A DNA stretch of 14,187 bases from JBBQNJ01 sp038329845 (GTDB lineage: Bacteria; Planctomycetota; Phycisphaerae; Tepidisphaerales; Tepidisphaeraceae): positions 1-14,187 of the forward strand of contig JBBQNJ010000099.1 in NCBI GenBank assembly GCA_038329845.1. Reading direction: 5' to 3'. Positions within the stretch are counted from its first letter, which is position 1. Each line of letters begins with the position of its first letter. This document shows positions 6,481-12,653 of this stretch, piece after piece. The position numbers and the translations under genes are program-made. Under the pieces are notes generated by a model. That model was not told where the DNA came from and searched no databases. It worked only from the letters and a program-made list of their open reading frames with translations.

Positions 6481-7578
6481 ATGGGCGGGCAACTGGACAT
6501 CCTCGCACTCGAGCCGTTTTACGGCGGGGCGCGGCGCGCGATGCTCGAGACCGTCATCCATCACAGCCGCCATCGCTGGACGCTGCTGAAACTGCCCCCC
6601 CGGCGAATCGAGCGACGTCTCCAGGCGGCGGCCCATTGGTTCGCCGAACAGCTCTCACGCCACTGGGCCGGGCGGATCGATCTGTGCTTCACCAGCGAGG
6701 CGATGAACCTGGCGGACCTGTTCCAGTTGATGCCGAGCCTGGCCCCCAAGCCGACCGTGGTCTACTTCCACGACAACCAGCTTCCCCCGCCCGATATCGA
6801 CGATGACACGCCCCTGGACCTGGTGAATCTGAACACCGCCCAGGCCGCCAGCGAAATCTGGTTCAACTCGCTGTTTCACCTGAAGCTGTTTCATGCCCGC
6901 GCATCGGCGATGGTGCGACGCCATTCGGAGCTGTCCACCCGCGATCCCATGCCGCTGATCATGAACAAAGCGCATGTCTTGCCGCCGCCGCTGGACCTGG
7001 AACTGGTGGGCGCGGGGCCCGAAGCGCCGGCGGCGGCGCGGGATGCGCGATCGTTGTTCGTGGACACCCGCGGCGCCGACATGGCGGTCATGAACGAGGC
7101 GTTTGCTCGCCTCACGCGCGGCAAGCAGGCGTTTACGATCGTGTCGGTCGGGCCGGTCGCGGAATTGTCCCCGGAGGTGCGCCGACGGGCGATTTCCGAG
7201 GCCGACGATCGCGCCCAGTTCCAGGCGATGCACCAGTGCGGATTGTTCATCAGCACGAAACCGCAGTGCGCCCACGATCACCATGCCGTGCGTGCCATGG
7301 CGGCAGGTTGCTGGCCGGTGTTGCCGAGGGATGGGTCGTATCCTGAATTGCTGCCGCGCGAGCTGCATGAACGGTGCTTGTACGATGGCTCGGCCGAACA
7401 ACTCGCCGAGCGAATCGTCGAGGGGTGGGCCTTGGAGCGACCGGATCATTACGCCCTGTCGATCAAGCGGGCGATCGAGCAATTCAACGCCGTCGCCGCA
7501 TGCAAGGTCCTGGATGAGCGGTTCGAGCAGCTCGTCGCTGAACACCCCCCGTCGAAGCAAAGAAAACTAAAGGAATGA
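6481..7578 (+). CDS. DUF3524/GT4 glycosyltransferase, tRNA-queuosine mannosyltransferase-like
   Basis: A 365-residue protein from ATG 6481; a GTG at 6460 in the same frame would add seven residues. The N-terminus ILALEPFYGGARRAML (FYGG at 13-16) and VVYFHDNQLPPP (H97-D-N-Q100) are the hallmark segments of the DUF3524 family, which includes human GTDC1/QTMAN, the enzyme that mannosylates queuosine in tRNA-Asp. Also matching are TSEAMNLADLFQLMP, EIWFNSLFHLKLF and a GT4-like sugar-nucleotide-binding end, AVRAMAAGCWPVLPRD...YPELLP (about residues 267-291), comparable to the human EAVYCGCYPL segment. It is cytoplasmic. It ends with TGA 7576-7578 overlapping an ATG of the next gene. In bacteria the sugar and acceptor are not certain; queuosine tRNA is the best guess by homology. 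No queuosine synthesis gene is in the window, and no clear Shine-Dalgarno marks either start. Confidence 0.82.
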   Translation: MGGQLDILALEPFYGGARRAMLETVIHHSRHRWTLLKLPPRRIERRLQAAAHWFAEQLSRHWAGRIDLCFTSEAMNLADLFQLMPSLAPKPTVVYFHDNQLPPPDIDDDTPLDLVNLNTAQAASEIWFNSLFHLKLFHARASAMVRRHSELSTRDPMPLIMNKAHVLPPPLDLELVGAGPEAPAAARDARSLFVDTRGADMAVMNEAFARLTRGKQAFTIVSVGPVAELSPEVRRRAISEADDRAQFQAMHQCGLFISTKPQCAHDHHAVRAMAAGCWPVLPRDGSYPELLPRELHERCLYDGSAEQLAERIVEGWALERPDHYALSIKRAIEQFNAVAACKVLDERFEQLVAEHPPSKQRKLKE

Positions 7579-7580
7579 AC

Positions 7581-9683
7581 ATGGCATCTGAATCGGTCAA
7601 ACAATCGGTCGTCTACGTCGCCGCGGATGGAAATGACAAGGCATCCGGCGAGGCGCATCGGCCCGTCGCCACGGTCGGACGGGCGTTGGCGATCCTTCGC
7701 GCCGCTCGGAAGAAAAGCGACTCGCCCCTTGCGGGAAAAATCCTGCTTCGCGGCGGTCGTCACTTCCTTAAGCGTCCGATTGTGATTACGCCCGCCGACA
7801 GCGGCGGCTCGGGGGCTGATCGCAAGGGGATCATCACCGATCCGCCCACGCCCCTGGTGATCGCCTCGGCACCTGGCGAAAAGGCCGTCCTGAGCGGCGG
7901 CCGCGCCATCACGGGTTGGAAGCCGACCACGGTGAACGGCGTGACGGCATGGGCCGCGAGCGTCCCCGGCGCGCGGTCGGGTCGAGGAGCGTTTTCGCAG
8001 TTGTGGGTGAACGGCCGGCGAGCCCTGCGCACTCGGTTGCCGGAGAAGGGCCTGTTCGTGATCGAAGAAGCGCTGGATGATCCGCGGCGCGCCGAGCTCA
8101 AGCCGGGAAACGAGATTTTCCGCGGGCATTCGCGGTTCCGCTTCGCCGATTCCGACCTGGCGCTGTTTCACAATCTCGAAGATGTCGAGTTTGTTGCGCT
8201 GCACTTCTGGATCGAGAGCCGCATCCCGTTTTCGCGGATCGATCCGCAAACCCGGACCGCCGAACTCGCCTGGCGCAGCCGGATGCCGTTGACCGATGAC
8301 TTCAACAAAACGCTTGGAGCGCCCTATTACGTGGAAAACGTCCGCGAGGCGCTGCACCGCCCGGGACAGTGGTATCTCGATCGACCCGCGGGGAAGGTCT
8401 TCTACATCCCGCGAAAGGGTGAGCGGATCGAGACGATCGACGCGGTGGCGCCGGTGCTGGAAGAATTGCTGCGGTTCGACGGCGATGCCGAAAACGCCAA
8501 ACCGGTCTCGAATGTCCGCCTCGAGAACCTCACGTTCAGCTACAACGAATATCATCCCACCGCCGAGGCCAGCAAGTCCACGCCCCAGGCCGCCTGCCAT
8601 GTGCCCGGTGCGATCGTGATGAAAAATGCCGTCGGCTGCGCGATCGTCGATTGCCATGTCGAGCATGTCGGCAGCTATGCGATCGAGATCACCGATCGCT
8701 CGATGGAATGCGAGATCAGCGGCTGCACCTTGCGCGATCTGGCCGCCGGCGGCGTGAAGGTCTTCCATCGCCGCGCCATCGGCCCGACGCCGGGTTTATT
8801 CCCCGACCAGGGTCGGCCGGACTTCTTCTGCCAGCGGATTCTGATCGCCGACAATCACATTCACGACGGCGGGCATCGCCATCGCCAGGCCGTCGGCGTG
8901 CTGGCTGGACGCTGCTCGGGAGTGCGAATTCTGCACAACCACATCCACGACCTGGACTACTCGGGGATCAGCGTGGGCTGGGTCTGGGGATATGCCTCGG
9001 CGGAAACGTTTGGCAACATCATCGAATACAACCACATCCATCACATCGGGCGGGGGGTGTTGTCGGATATGGGGGCGATCTACACCCTTTCGTCCCAGCC
9101 CGGCACGCGCATCCGATTCAACCTGATCCACGATGTGGAAAGCCGCGGCTACGGCGGTTGGGGCATCTACCCCGACGAGGGTTCCAGCCACATCTTGATC
9201 GAGAATAATCTGGTTTATCGCACCAAGTTCGCCAGCTATCACCAGCATTACGGCAAGGACAATCTCGTCCGCAACAACATCTTCGCCCTGGCCCGGCTCG
9301 ACAACGTGGCCCTGGGCCGACACGAGCGCCACACCGCGTTCACGTTCGAGCGCAACATCGTCTACACCGAGCAGGCGCTGATGTTTTCCGGCGGTTACAA
9401 CGCCGAGAAGGGCGCGGCGATGCCCGCGGAGTTTGACTACAACCTCTACTTCTGCGCCACGGGCCAGGCGCTGAATTTCGGATCCAAGGAACATCCGCGA
9501 AGTTTCCGGCAATGGCAGGCGTTGGGACGTGACGGCCACAGCCTGCTCGCCGATCCGCTTTTTGTCGATCCGGCGAATCTCGATTTTCGCCTGAAGGAGC
9601 AAAGCCCGGCGATCGACAAACTCGGGTTCGTGCCGTTCGATCTCAGCGAAGTCGGTCCGCGTCCGCGGCGGCTGCGAAAATAG
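7581..9683 (+). CDS. Right-handed parallel beta-helix protein, GH141-like glycosidase
   Basis: A 700-residue protein. I chose ATG 7581 because AAAGGA (7569-7574) sits 6 bp upstream; ATG 7575 overlaps the previous stop (ATGA) but is too close to that site. The N-terminal module has YVAADGNDKASGEAHRPVAT (12-31), KILLRGGRHFLKRPIVITPADSGG and APGEKAVLSGGRAITGW, then FSQLWVNGRRALRTRLPEKG. This order is typical of beta-helix proteins grouped in GH141, a family with known alpha-L-fucosidase and xylanase members. Residues from about 300 carry short beta-strand repeats rich in N-H-I-H (ADNHIHDGG, LHNHIHDLDYSGIS, EYNHIHHIGRG, RFNLIHDVESRG, IENNLVY, RNNIF). Relatives are normally exported, but I see no signal peptide, so it may act in the cytoplasm. 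Translational coupling to the glycosyltransferase suggests co-production. Substrate is unknown. Confidence 0.83.
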   Translation: MASESVKQSVVYVAADGNDKASGEAHRPVATVGRALAILRAARKKSDSPLAGKILLRGGRHFLKRPIVITPADSGGSGADRKGIITDPPTPLVIASAPGEKAVLSGGRAITGWKPTTVNGVTAWAASVPGARSGRGAFSQLWVNGRRALRTRLPEKGLFVIEEALDDPRRAELKPGNEIFRGHSRFRFADSDLALFHNLEDVEFVALHFWIESRIPFSRIDPQTRTAELAWRSRMPLTDDFNKTLGAPYYVENVREALHRPGQWYLDRPAGKVFYIPRKGERIETIDAVAPVLEELLRFDGDAENAKPVSNVRLENLTFSYNEYHPTAEASKSTPQAACHVPGAIVMKNAVGCAIVDCHVEHVGSYAIEITDRSMECEISGCTLRDLAAGGVKVFHRRAIGPTPGLFPDQGRPDFFCQRILIADNHIHDGGHRHRQAVGVLAGRCSGVRILHNHIHDLDYSGISVGWVWGYASAETFGNIIEYNHIHHIGRGVLSDMGAIYTLSSQPGTRIRFNLIHDVESRGYGGWGIYPDEGSSHILIENNLVYRTKFASYHQHYGKDNLVRNNIFALARLDNVALGRHERHTAFTFERNIVYTEQALMFSGGYNAEKGAAMPAEFDYNLYFCATGQALNFGSKEHPRSFRQWQALGRDGHSLLADPLFVDPANLDFRLKEQSPAIDKLGFVPFDLSEVGPRPRRLRK

Positions 9684-9748
9684 TCGATCCGCGCTGGCGG
9701 CGGGGCGCTGGCTCCGGGGTCGCCGGTTCACGGGCGCGGTGGGCGCAG

Positions 9749-9778
9749 AAAAAAGCCGCAGATGGGGGGATCTGCGGC
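9749..9778 (-). terminator. Hairpin with flanking A6/T, probably bidirectional terminator
   Basis: GCCGCAGAT (9755-9763) and ATCTGCGGC (9770-9778) form a perfect 9-bp stem around a G6 loop. A6 at 9749-9754 gives T6 after the stem on the minus strand, and GTTTG follows on the plus strand. It lies 71 bp after the beta-helix stop and can serve both convergent transcripts. Confidence 0.65.
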
Positions 9779-9782
9779 GTTT

Positions 9783-9890
9783 GTCCCCAGGAAAGGGGAC
9801 CGGTTCGGGAGGGGGGACCCGAACCGTAGGGAATTAGTGTCGGGGGTTGAAGAAGGAGGGGGGGAACCTTCTTCGGGGAGTACCCCCGAC
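9783..9890. other. Three consecutive hairpins with G-rich loops
   Basis: Hairpin A is GTCCCC/GGGGAC (9783-9788/9795-9800). Hairpin B is CGGTTCGGG/CCCGAACCG (9801-9809/9818-9826), starting at the very next base, with an A-G6-A loop. Hairpin C has an outer stem GTCGGGGGT/ACCCCCGAC (9839-9847/9882-9890) and an inner stem GAAGAAGG/CCTTCTTC (9849-9856/9867-9874) closing another G-rich loop. All stems are perfect. Such packing suggests a structured RNA or a multi-part terminator. I do not recognise an RNA family. Confidence 0.65.
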
Positions 9891-9923
9891 AAAAAAAGCT
9901 CCGACGCTTGCCAGCGGCGGAGC
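9891..9923 (-). terminator. Rho-independent terminator for the minus strand (nuoC side)
   Basis: GCTCCG...CGGAGC (9898-9903/9918-9923) with inner CGCT/AGCG (9905-9908/9913-9916) is followed on the minus strand by T7 (complement of A7 at 9891-9897). This is the textbook form of an intrinsic terminator for transcription arriving from nuoC, about 270 bp upstream. Confidence 0.65.
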
Positions 9924-10074
9924 CCTCTTGGCTCATTCAACGGACTTCAAGGCCGGTCCTCGCCTTTCCATCCTCACCCAGTCGACACACTATATCCCCG
10001 CGTCCAACCAAAATCAAGATAAAAAAATGAGCTTGACCCCTGGGTTTCGCAGCTCACGCCCTTCGCAAGACGCT

Positions 10075-10178
10075 GATTTCCCACTGAACATTCCGCTCCC
10101 ATGCTCCGTGAGTCCCCCCGCGCCAGCGGCGGGTTCGCCGGGCCGATTTCCCGCTGAATATTCCGCTCCCATGCTCCG
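10075..10178. repeat. 34-bp imperfect direct repeat pair, 70 bp apart
   Basis: Copies at 10075-10108 and 10145-10178 differ at two positions (A/G at 10083/10153 and C/T at 10089/10159). They share the core ATTCCGCTCCCATGCTCCG. The second copy ends 17 bp before the nuoC stop, so both copies are downstream of nuoC in its transcript. Confidence 0.85.
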
Positions 10179-10195
10179 GGCGGCGCTCGAAGGTT

Positions 10196-10711
10196 TTACT
10201 TCGGATAGTTCGGCTGCTGCTGCCAATCCAGTTCGACGCTGCCGGGAATCCCGTGGTATTCGCGCGGGAACACATAGTCCTTGCGAAGCGGGAATCCCTC
10301 CCAGTCGTCGGCCATGAGAATCCGCCGCAGGTCCGGATGGCCGGGAAAGTCGATCCCGAACATGTCCCACGCCTCGCGCTCCTGCCAATCCGCCGCCGAC
10401 CACAGATCGGCCACGCTCGGCACCGACGCCGTCGCCCGCGGGGTAAACACCTTCACCGCCATCAGATGATCGTGCTCGCTGCTCCAAAAGTCATAAGCCA
10501 CGGCCATCTTCCCGTCGGCGGCGTAATCCACCCCGCTGAGACACTGCAGCCAGTCGAACCGAAGCGCCAGATCGCGCAGCATAAACTCGGCGATTTCCCG
10601 CCAGTCGACGGACTCCACATGGATGCGCGGATGCAAATCCACCGCGATCGCCTGCTGAATCCGCGACCCAAACTTCGTCCCGAGCTGCCGACAGATTTCC
10701 ACGGGGGTCAT
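10196..10711 (-). CDS. nuoC: NADH-quinone oxidoreductase subunit C
   Basis: A 171-residue protein beginning MTPVEICRQLGTKFG. It carries the NuoC/30-kDa subunit signature near residues 105-145: AADWQEREAWDMFGIDFPGHPDLRRILMADDWEGFPLRKDY, with the invariant ERE..DMFGI.F.GHPDLRRI pattern. An earlier FDWLQCLSGVDY segment (53-64) is also typical. NuoC forms part of the peripheral arm of respiratory complex I, which passes electrons from NADH to quinone. Length is normal for a stand-alone NuoC. No clear Shine-Dalgarno is visible. Odd point: no nuoB lies upstream and no nuoD downstream, although complex I genes usually form an operon. It may be a dispersed functional copy or a stranded duplicate; the reading frame is intact and key motifs are kept. 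Confidence 0.93.
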   Translation of the reverse strand: MTPVEICRQLGTKFGSRIQQAIAVDLHPRIHVESVDWREIAEFMLRDLALRFDWLQCLSGVDYAADGKMAVAYDFWSSEHDHLMAVKVFTPRATASVPSVADLWSAADWQEREAWDMFGIDFPGHPDLRRILMADDWEGFPLRKDYVFPREYHGIPGSVELDWQQQPNYPK

Positions 10712-11154
10712 GCTGGCCAGAGGATATCCCGCCGCAACGCGAATGGCGAATCCCGCGCCGAGATCATCCCCTCCTGTCCGCGTCGCCTCGACCAGGTCGA
10801 TGCCGCACTCGAGGAATCAAATCCGACCAGGATTCTCAGGATACACAGGATGCACGGAGATGGGACTCCATGCCCTGGCCGTGCCGCACATCCTCATTCA
10901 TGTATATTCTGTTAAGCTTGGTATTGCTCTGGGCCCCCCAATCGACTATCGCTTCGCGCTTCCCAAGCCGATTGGGGATCTGAATTTTTCAGATCAATCG
11001 ATCAATCCAGAACCGAAGGAGGGCGACATATCAGCCCGCCAAAACCATCACGCGCTCACAATGGCGATAGGGGCGACGAACAGGTGGACAAGAATCAGGT
11101 ATCGGACAATGGATGATGTACCTCGTTGAACTGCGGAAAGAAAGTGAACCGACC
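10712..11154. other. Gene-free region between nuoC and the regulator gene
   Basis: I see no supportable gene. A plus-strand open frame (10710-11129) begins inside nuoC's start region and has no family look. The region contains two adjoining inverted repeats at 10936-10995 that could be operator or RNA structure, and TATATT at 10903-10908, a possible -10 box without a good -35. Confidence 0.6.
10936..10995. promoter_or_regulatory. Two adjoining inverted repeats upstream of the regulator gene
   Basis: CCCCAATCG (10936-10944) pairs with CGATTGGGG (10969-10977) across 24 bases. It shares its last G with a perfect palindrome, GATCTGAA-TTT-TTCAGATC (10977-10995). They sit about 160 bp before the winged-helix protein start and could be its operator or a leader hairpin. 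The regulatory role is inference. Confidence 0.4.
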
Positions 11155-11640
11155 ATGCCCAAGGAAATCGATGTCTCATCCTACGAATGCGACTGCGGCC
11201 ACCAACTGCACTTTTTTGAGAACACGATTCGGGAGATGAAGCAGATCAGCTATCGACGACGCGAAGGCATTGGCGAAGGCTGCGACCGACACTCGGCCAT
11301 CTTCCACAAGGGCGAATTCGTGGCGATGTTCTGCCCGAAGGCGAAGCGGGAGATTCCGGTCAATCCGCCGCCGGGCTTGCGCCAGCCGCCACCAAGTCCA
11401 GTCCGCCCCCGTTGGACGACACGGCAGGGTCAGGTTTTAGCATTCATTCATTTGTACACGAAGTTGAATCGACAGCCACCGGCGGAAGCGGATATCGCCC
11501 GGTATTTCGGCATCGAGCCTGCCTCGGCGCACGGGATGATCATGGCGCTGGCGAGCAAGGGGTTCATCGAGCGTCAGCCTGGAGCGGCGAGGTCAATCGC
11601 CGTCCTGATTGATCCAAAGCAGTTGCCGGCACTTGAGTGA
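11155..11640 (+). CDS. Cys-rich N-terminus fused to LexA-like winged-helix DNA-binding domain
   Basis: 161 residues from ATG 11155; the frame is open to ATG 11113, but the usual-looking N-terminus MPKEIDVSSYECDCGHQLHF starts at 11155. Residues 8-62 hold C12, C14, H16, C43, H46 and C60 (ECDCGH, GCDRH, FCPK), which could bind zinc. A proline-rich linker (70-85) leads to a winged helix at 87-152: RWTTRQGQVLAFIHLY, RQPPAEADIARYFGIEPASAHGMIMALASKGFIERQPGAARSI. This follows the LexA N-terminal pattern (Q..VL.FI, PP...IA..FGI, L..KGFI.R.PG..RSI) but lacks the LexA protease domain. The HNH endonuclease gene starts 28 bp downstream, so it is a candidate regulator of that gene. Start and zinc binding are uncertain; the winged helix is well supported. 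Confidence 0.7.
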   Translation: MPKEIDVSSYECDCGHQLHFFENTIREMKQISYRRREGIGEGCDRHSAIFHKGEFVAMFCPKAKREIPVNPPPGLRQPPPSPVRPRWTTRQGQVLAFIHLYTKLNRQPPAEADIARYFGIEPASAHGMIMALASKGFIERQPGAARSIAVLIDPKQLPALE

Positions 11641-11668
11641 CAAGATCACTGATCGCATGATATGAGCC

Positions 11669-12430
11669 ATGCCCACGCGGGTTCCTTGGTCGCGGGATCA
11701 ACTGCTTGTAGCGTTCCGGCTCTATTGCCGCACGCCCTTCGGCAAACTGCATCAGCACAACCCGGAAATCATTGAGCTATCGCGGACCCTTGGGCGCACG
11801 CCATCGGCGGTGGGCATGAAGGCGTGCAACTTCGCCAGTCTCGATCCCATCCAGCGAGCGCGGAACATCTCGGCCCTTGGCAACGTCAGTCGAGGCGACC
11901 GGGAATTGTGGGACGCTTTCCAAGAGAACCCCGAGGCCGTTGCCGCCGAAGCCGAAGCAGCGTACGCGAGATTGACGGGGCGGGATGCGCCACCGCTGGA
12001 TACGGAACTGGACTTGCCGGATGGACCCACGGAAGTCACGCGCACAGTACGGACGCGCCGCGTTCAGGCGTTCTTCCGCGCTGCGGTGTTGGCCAGCTAC
12101 GAGTACCGCTGCGCCCTGTCGGATATCGGCGTTCCCGAACTGCTGAACGCCAGCCATATCATCCCTTGGAAGGTCAACACCGGTCGCCGCGCCGACCCGC
12201 GCAACGGCATTGCCCTGAACGTGCTCTACGACCGGGCGTTCGATCGGGGGCTGATCACGTTTGACGATGGAATGCGGATAGTCGTGTCCGCGCGGCTGCG
12301 CGCCGGTGATGTACCGCCCTTGCAGCGCCAAGTATTGGTAGAGATGGAAGGGCATCCCTTACGCCTGCCGTATCGATTCGCGCCCGACCCGGTAGCGATG
12401 GCATACCATCGCGAGCATGTGTTCGGATGA
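11669..12430 (+). CDS. HNH endonuclease, restriction-type (HNH_2-like)
   Basis: A 253-residue protein. Residues 6-75 (WSRDQLLVAFRLYCRTPFGKLH, LGRTPSAVGMKACNFASLDP) form the N-terminal module I associate with putative HNH restriction endonucleases. The HNH region lies at about 147-200: RCALSDIGVPELLNASHIIPW with C148 and the ASHI histidine H163, then DPRNGIALNVLYDRAFDRGLITFDD with N179 and D188/D192. This is the HNH_2 (PF13391-like) arrangement. The protein appears complete. The gene closely follows the winged-helix gene and has no strong Shine-Dalgarno. Tail to tail with it lies a fragment of a DNA methyltransferase, so it was probably the endonuclease of a restriction-modification system; self-protection in its present state is unclear because the methylase is not intact in this window. 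Sequence specificity cannot be read. Confidence 0.83.
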   Translation: MPTRVPWSRDQLLVAFRLYCRTPFGKLHQHNPEIIELSRTLGRTPSAVGMKACNFASLDPIQRARNISALGNVSRGDRELWDAFQENPEAVAAEAEAAYARLTGRDAPPLDTELDLPDGPTEVTRTVRTRRVQAFFRAAVLASYEYRCALSDIGVPELLNASHIIPWKVNTGRRADPRNGIALNVLYDRAFDRGLITFDDGMRIVVSARLRAGDVPPLQRQVLVEMEGHPLRLPYRFAPDPVAMAYHREHVFG

Positions 12431-12432
12431 AG

Positions 12433-12587
12433 GTGTCCTGGCCGTCGCGCTGGGCGTCGATGCCGTAGGTGCGGGCATCGCACCCCCTATATGGCGGCGA
12501 CCCCAGCACTAGGTCCACGCGCTTGTCGGGCAGCGGCTCTCTTCGCAGCGTCGGCGTGATGGAAGACAGCGGAAACAACGGCCGCAT
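12433..12587 (-). pseudogene. Fragment of a beta-class DNA methyltransferase (SPPY motif)
   Basis: On the minus strand, from ATG 12587, about 50 codons read PLPDKRVDLVLGSPPYRGCDARTYGIDAQRDG. VDLVLGSPPY (12489-12518) is catalytic motif IV of amino-methyltransferases that act on adenine N6 or cytosine N4, and DARTYG..AQRD matches what usually follows it. After about 12440 the frame runs into the antisense of the HNH gene and similarity stops, so the rest of the enzyme, including the SAM-binding motif expected after motif IV in this class, is missing. It is an N-terminal remnant. The break lies within about 15 bp of the HNH stop codon, suggesting a recombination junction there. Confidence 0.65.
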
Positions 12588-12640
12588 CGGCGCTTCCGTG
12601 TCGATATCGTCGTCCGCGTTATATGATCGTGCGAAGACCG

Positions 12641-12647
12641 AAGGAGA
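12641..12647 (+). promoter_or_regulatory. Strong Shine-Dalgarno of the Fic gene
   Basis: AAGGAGA sits 7 bp (after GGAG) before ATG 12654, the best ribosome binding site in the window. It fixes the start of the 64-codon N-terminal piece. A possible -10 box TATGAT is at 12622-12627, but I find no convincing -35. Confidence 0.7.
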
Positions 12648-12653
12648 TTACCA

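Larger units (their letters stand above)
9684..10195. other. Convergent intergenic region: hairpin cluster and direct repeats
   Basis: This gap separates the plus-strand beta-helix gene from minus-strand nuoC. The hairpin cluster is at 9755-9923 and a 34-bp direct repeat pair at 10075-10178. I find no gene of its own here; open frames are short and match no family I know. Confidence 0.7.

Noticed and set aside
7581..7680. Signal peptide on the beta-helix protein
   Set aside because: The N-terminus MASESVKQSVVYVAADGND lacks a hydrophobic core of sufficient length and a cleavage site, and no better upstream start exists because of the preceding gene.
7449..8768. Long minus-strand open frame
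   Set aside because: Antisense to the glycosyltransferase end and the beta-helix gene; no family resemblance.
8796..9731. 311-codon minus-strand open frame
   Set aside because: Antisense to the N-H-I-H repeat region of the beta-helix gene; composition is explained by that.
10710..11129. 139-codon plus-strand open frame next to nuoC
   Set aside because: It starts on the nuoC start codon region, has low-information composition, no ribosome site and no recognisable domain.
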